Shown here in pieces: positions 60,448-64,000 of a stretch of 64,000 nucleotides of DNA. Position 1 is the first letter of the stretch. Each line of letters begins with the position of its first letter. The position numbers and the translations under genes were made by a program. Source of the stretch: Bradysia coprophila (taxonomy: Eukaryota > Arthropoda > Insecta > Diptera > Sciaridae). The stretch lies in NCBI RefSeq assembly GCF_014529535.1, contig NW_023503807.1, positions 124,001-188,000 of the forward strand. The letters run 5' to 3'. Below the pieces are notes generated by a model, which saw only the letters and a program-made list of their open reading frames with translations, did no database searches and was not told the DNA's origin.

Positions 60448-61230
60448 CAGGCATGAGCGCCGACGGAGAAACCTCGGCGGCGGCGAAAAAGTCGGCTTGA
60501 GCCGGCTTAAAACGGCTCGGCTGGAGGTTCCTTTTAACTTTTTTCAAAATAAAAACGTTTAGATAAATTCATGGAAAATGAACTAGTAAGCATGAAAATG
60601 AAATTGTACGGAAAGCGAAAATGTAGGTAGATTAGGTTGTTCAAAGTGCAAGTGGAAGTCTCTAAGTCTAAGGTTCACTAACACGTCAAGTTTTATTGCC
60701 TCAAAACATGAACTAAATGGAAAATCATGCTCCGGTACACTCATTTAACTCATTAAGAAAATGGTTTTCGATAAGAAATCGAAAGCTCACAAAAATCAAG
60801 TAAAAATTGAAAAGAAAAAAAAATCGAGAAAATTCGCAAAGATCGATAAAGTTTTCTCAAATTTGTGAATTAACTGATTGTGCGCCTTCGGCTCGTTCCG
60901 CAAAGGTCATACTTGCCAAAACAACAAACTTAGAAGCGAGGACGTAATATACCATTCTGGAAAATTCATGAAAATTCAAGAAAATTTTCAAAATTTTCTT
61001 AATTTTGTAAAAAAAATTCGAAAAGTACTTGAGCTGCTTAGGATCAACAGTAATCTCGGTTTTCAAAATTATTTCACCCATTCACCTTTCGAAATCTTTA
61101 TTTCATTTTCCAGCCGTTTCAAGCCGGCTTGAGCCGTGTTTTTGGCACCGGCTAGGCTGCGGCGCGGCTTGCTCAAAAATGGCCCGCGGCGGCTTGATCG
61201 GCGGCTTATTTTCGGCGGCGCTCATGCCTG
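60448..61230. mobile_element. hAT-type element, 783 bp, with GC-rich subterminal arrays
   Basis: The ends CAGGCATGAGCGCCG and CGGCGCTCATGCCTG are perfect over 15 bp. The flanks GTTGTCAA (60440-60447) and GTTGTCAG (61231-61238) agree at 7 of 8 positions. Inside both ends lie repeated GGCTTGAGCCGGCTT units in facing orientation, a strong GC contrast with the surroundings. The interior is AT-rich with GAAAATTC units and no coding content. Confidence 0.88.
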
Positions 61231-61238
61231 GTTGTCAG

Positions 61239-62627
61239 TCTTGTTTGGATTTACTATTTTGAAGATTTCGTGAAAAGAGTTTTAGAGACAAAGATTTTTA
61301 TATGTTTATCAGCCGATAAACTGGTTGCGGCTTGGTTCCGTAAGCATCGATTCGATCGCCATTCCAAATTGATAAAAAAAATGTATTTTCGTTCTATAAT
61401 TCACTTTTATAATTATATTTTAGTTATTTATTATTACAGCATTTTTTGTTTTTGTTTTTTAATTTTATTTTATTTACAATCGAAATTCAGTGTGCCTAAA
61501 TGTAATTTTTGAATATTTCTGTTGTTCTTTAAGCTGATACTTTTATTTTAATTTTTTTTTATTTCTTTAATGCTTCTTTTTATTTACATAATTTTTTAGG
61601 CATATCTCATAATAGTATATGTATCATAGAACTCTATTTTAATAAATGTTATTTGTGTGTGTTGTGTTTTGAAAGCTTTCTGAAGCTTATATAGTTGAAA
61701 AATTGTGTGAAAGATAAAATTTTGTAAATCAACGCAAAATTTGTGGATTCTCTATTTGCATTGCGCGATGCGATTTATTTATAATAATTCTCTTTTTACT
61801 CACCATTTGTTTTAATAATTAAATATTCAATAATATCATTTCTTTACTAAAAACTTTACAGACTTATAACGCACATATGATTCTCCATCTATCATCGGGT
61901 TACGAACTGGAGCTTGTACAAAATTGTTGCATTGCATTAGGTGAAACACATTTGTAAGGCCATGTCCAATGTTAGATGGCTGAAGGCTGATACACGTACT
62001 AGATATATACATATACCCTAATGTGGCCGTCATAGTGTGACAAATAATATCTGTTAGAACACAAATGTTAGTCACCTTAGAAAATGTAACGATACTGCAC
62101 AACTCTTCATACAATGATCGATGAATGATAGGAAACAAGATATGGGCTCACAGTATACTATTGCATTTTATTTATTTAAAACAAAAATGTTTCGCTTTTT
62201 ACATACAATATTTGCATAAATTTTTACAAGCCTTTCGTTACTCAAATATAATTAAAGTTTTTCTTAGTTATTTTTTTTGTCATTTTTCCTTTCTTTCTTT
62301 CATTATTATAATATATATTTGCTTAATACGAGAGTATTCAATAGATTTTCATTAGTTCCATTTTGTGCTAGACTTTTTTTGATGTGTATCCGAAGCTCAT
62401 TGGGCGAAATACCGTTTAACGAAATCCGAAGACATTTAATTGAATTGGAATATTAATGACACCAAACGAAAAAGGAAACGCGCAATATAATCACAACTTT
62501 AAAAATTGCATCCAACTACAAATTTACCGAAATATGCGACAAACACAAACAATCAACACTTTTTGTCAATGTTCTGAATAAAGACTAACACTTTCCGAAA
62601 ATACGCTTCCTTATCCTCATCCCCATA
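61239..62627. other. 3' flank/UTR of the minus-strand gene
   Basis: No open frame of interest. Minus-strand AATAAA-type signals (TTTATT on the plus strand) occur at 61793-61798 and 62169-62174 and could end the transcript of the gene at 62628-63485; which one is used cannot be told. Confidence 0.4.
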
Positions 62628-62995
62628 TCACGATATCGTGTCTTTGGGCTGTGGTGACGGAGAGAACGGTCGATGCAACATTGGCGGATTGGTCGGTGCC
62701 GCTATCCGAATGATGCCCGAATTGAGGGTATGAGTTAGGCCATGCGTTGTTAAATCGGAGTTTATTCGAGTTGGTGAACTGACGCGAATCCGTAGCGGTG
62801 ATAAAGGAACAGTGGTCGTTAATGGATTACCCGTGGTGCCGTTTAGTGTGGGTGGCATTTGTGGTTGGGGCCGTAACACGGTTGGAGTCACAGGAAAATT
62901 CGTAATGCCAATTGGTGGTGAATGTGTACTGATGGGTGGTGAATTTTCGCCCAAGCGATAAGGCAACGTTGGCAAGAAGCGACTGGCGAATGCTC
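62628..62995 (-). CDS. Last coding exon of a Ser/Pro/Thr-rich nuclear-type protein
   Basis: After a TTCCCTAG acceptor this exon completes the glycine split by the intron and reads AFASRFLPTLPYRLGENSPP, continues through repeated Ser/Thr-Pro pairs (THSPPIG, VTPTVLRP, PLSPLRIRVSSP, NPPMLHRPFSPSPQP), and stops after KDTIS at 62628. It has about 121 codons. It shows no catalytic motif, membrane segment or zinc finger. Proline-rich, low-complexity tails like this are common downstream of DNA-binding domains in insect transcription factors, but the domain itself is outside the window. Codon use is far less AT-biased than the surroundings, which supports real coding. The intron to the previous exon is 212 bp with canonical borders and matching phase 1. 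Confidence 0.85.
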
Positions 62996-63207
62996 CTAGG
63001 GAACCACAAACAACAAATCATAAAAGTATTCTCGCTAAGAGTATACTGCCTCAAATATTAAATGTTGACAGAATTTTCAATTTTTTTCGTTTTGCAAAGT
63101 CTGAGGCAAAGTGTCTTTGACTGACAAGATTACTTGCAAGGTTAGTAGAAATTACATACAACTACAACTAGTAACGTGTTATCATAAAAATTGGATGAAT
63201 AACTCAC

Positions 63208-63485
63208 CAGCCATTCCCGGTGAGTGTGTATCGAATCGAAACGAACTTAACGAGAAGCTTCTGTAATCCTTATCCCGATCTTCTTGCAGACGATCGTCTC
63301 TGTCATTACCACCGCCAGATGTTGAGCCAGGACTGTGTTGAAGCGATAGGCTACTTGGAACGGGAGAATGTGTTCCTAGCGATATATCAGAGTCAGAATC
63401 ATCAGATGGCGTCGGGGAACTCATATCTTGGCGACGTGATTGCAAGCATGTTGAACCGGAACCAGATAGTGGCGGTTGTTGCATT
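63208..63485 (-). CDS. Penultimate coding exon of the same Ser-rich protein
   Basis: The exon is bounded by an acceptor with a pyrimidine tract (TTTTTCTTTCTTTTCAG) and a GTGAGT donor. It reads from MQQPPLSGSGS, through an acidic serine block (MSSPTPSDDSDSDISLGTHS), to DRDDRLQEDRDKDYRSFSLS and FRFDTHSPGMAG, where it joins the last exon. It is 278 nt with 92 full codons. The single base before ATG is consistent with an internal exon, so the ATG need not be the start. The acidic SDDSDSD run and SP dipeptides are possible kinase targets. I cannot name the protein: a regulator with an N-terminal DNA-binding domain encoded beyond 64000 is likely but inferred. Confidence 0.85.
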
Positions 63486-63487
63486 CT

Positions 63488-64000
63488 GAAAAGAAAGAAA
63501 AAGAAAAATTAGGAAAATAGACAAACAATAAACAAACAAAAAACAAACTGGTATAACAATCACTGCATTGCAAAGAACAGAAAAATATCAGCTCATCGCT
63601 TTTTATGTTTGGCACAAGGAATTGAGGGAGCGCTTGAACAATGAACACAAGGTGGTTAACTACGTTTAATAATTTCATCCCTTTCGAAACCAGTAATTAA
63701 ATAATAAAGCAAATTCACACAAAATTCATCACACTCCACCCGTAAAGCCACAATAATACATTGCTCAACTCAACGGAATACTTCATAGTCGTTATAGTTG
63801 TTACACACGACACACAACATCCTAACGCTTTTCTGCGGAACATTGTAAACAGAAAGTGTTGAATAAACAAAAGCTTCCGTCACACACCACCACATGACGA
63901 TGATGTCTCATACATAATTCATGGCTCTATCTATTTAATTTATCCACCGTTTTGCTTTTAACGCATGTAGGCAACAATAAATATCGTACGATGAGATAGT
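63488..64000 (-). other. Intron upstream of the Ser-rich exons
   Basis: The segment begins with the acceptor of the penultimate exon and continues to the window edge without another convincing exon. It is taken as intronic on the minus strand. Confidence 0.5.

Noticed and set aside
63220..63489. 89-codon plus-strand frame
   Set aside because: Antisense of the Ser-rich exon, whose splice sites and composition favour the minus strand.

Overview
This is nuclear DNA from an insect, most likely a dipteran. It is strongly AT-rich, its introns look short with GT/AG borders, and it holds remnants of Jockey-like and RTE-type LINEs, Penelope-like elements and many small terminal-inverted-repeat elements. 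There is no bacterial-style gene packing: most open frames are short and have no coding character. The species cannot be named from the sequence alone.

The clearest host gene lies at the right end on the minus strand: two joined terminal exons (63485-63208 and 62995-62628) of a Ser/Pro-rich, nuclear-type protein whose earlier exons lie beyond the window. A second coding block on the plus strand (38311-39404) encodes a CxC...H...C plus RPD...WD endonuclease-type domain, known from the C-terminal part of certain reverse-transcriptase proteins. Two phase-compatible small exons lie just upstream, so it may be an intron-containing, domesticated gene. A weak multi-exon model (33.6-37.9 kb, plus) lies before it.

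Retroelement remnants, left to right, all on the minus strand: a Penelope GIY-YIG end (5.2-5.5 kb), a Jockey-like LINE (7.0-8.15 kb), a second Penelope end (10.4-10.7 kb), an RTE-like end with six in-frame stops and an (AAGT)n tail (25.8-26.3 kb), and a 5'-truncated Jockey/CR1-like LINE with a largely open frame (45.7-47.1 kb). A tRNA-like, SINE-type segment sits next to the last one.

DNA-transposon remnants dominate the rest. Six elements have CAGG/CAGT ends and exact or near-exact 8-bp target duplications, as in the hAT superfamily: 31077-31200, 34176-34344, 41770-42955, 48849-51855, 49156-50697 (nested inside the previous one) and 60448-61230. Most carry their own array of short subterminal motifs. 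Others are TA-flanked elements (6618-6817, 26662-27048, 27239-27356), a probable PIF/Harbinger element (212-317), an element with a 7-bp duplication (34734-34930), and large foldback elements at 11.4, 16.7, 23.2, 29.7 and 59.1 kb. A striking chain of palindromic elements abutting end to end fills 26.46-27.49 kb. Several dispersed repeat families recur, some of them serving as insertion targets. The space between is AT-rich DNA in which I see no genes.
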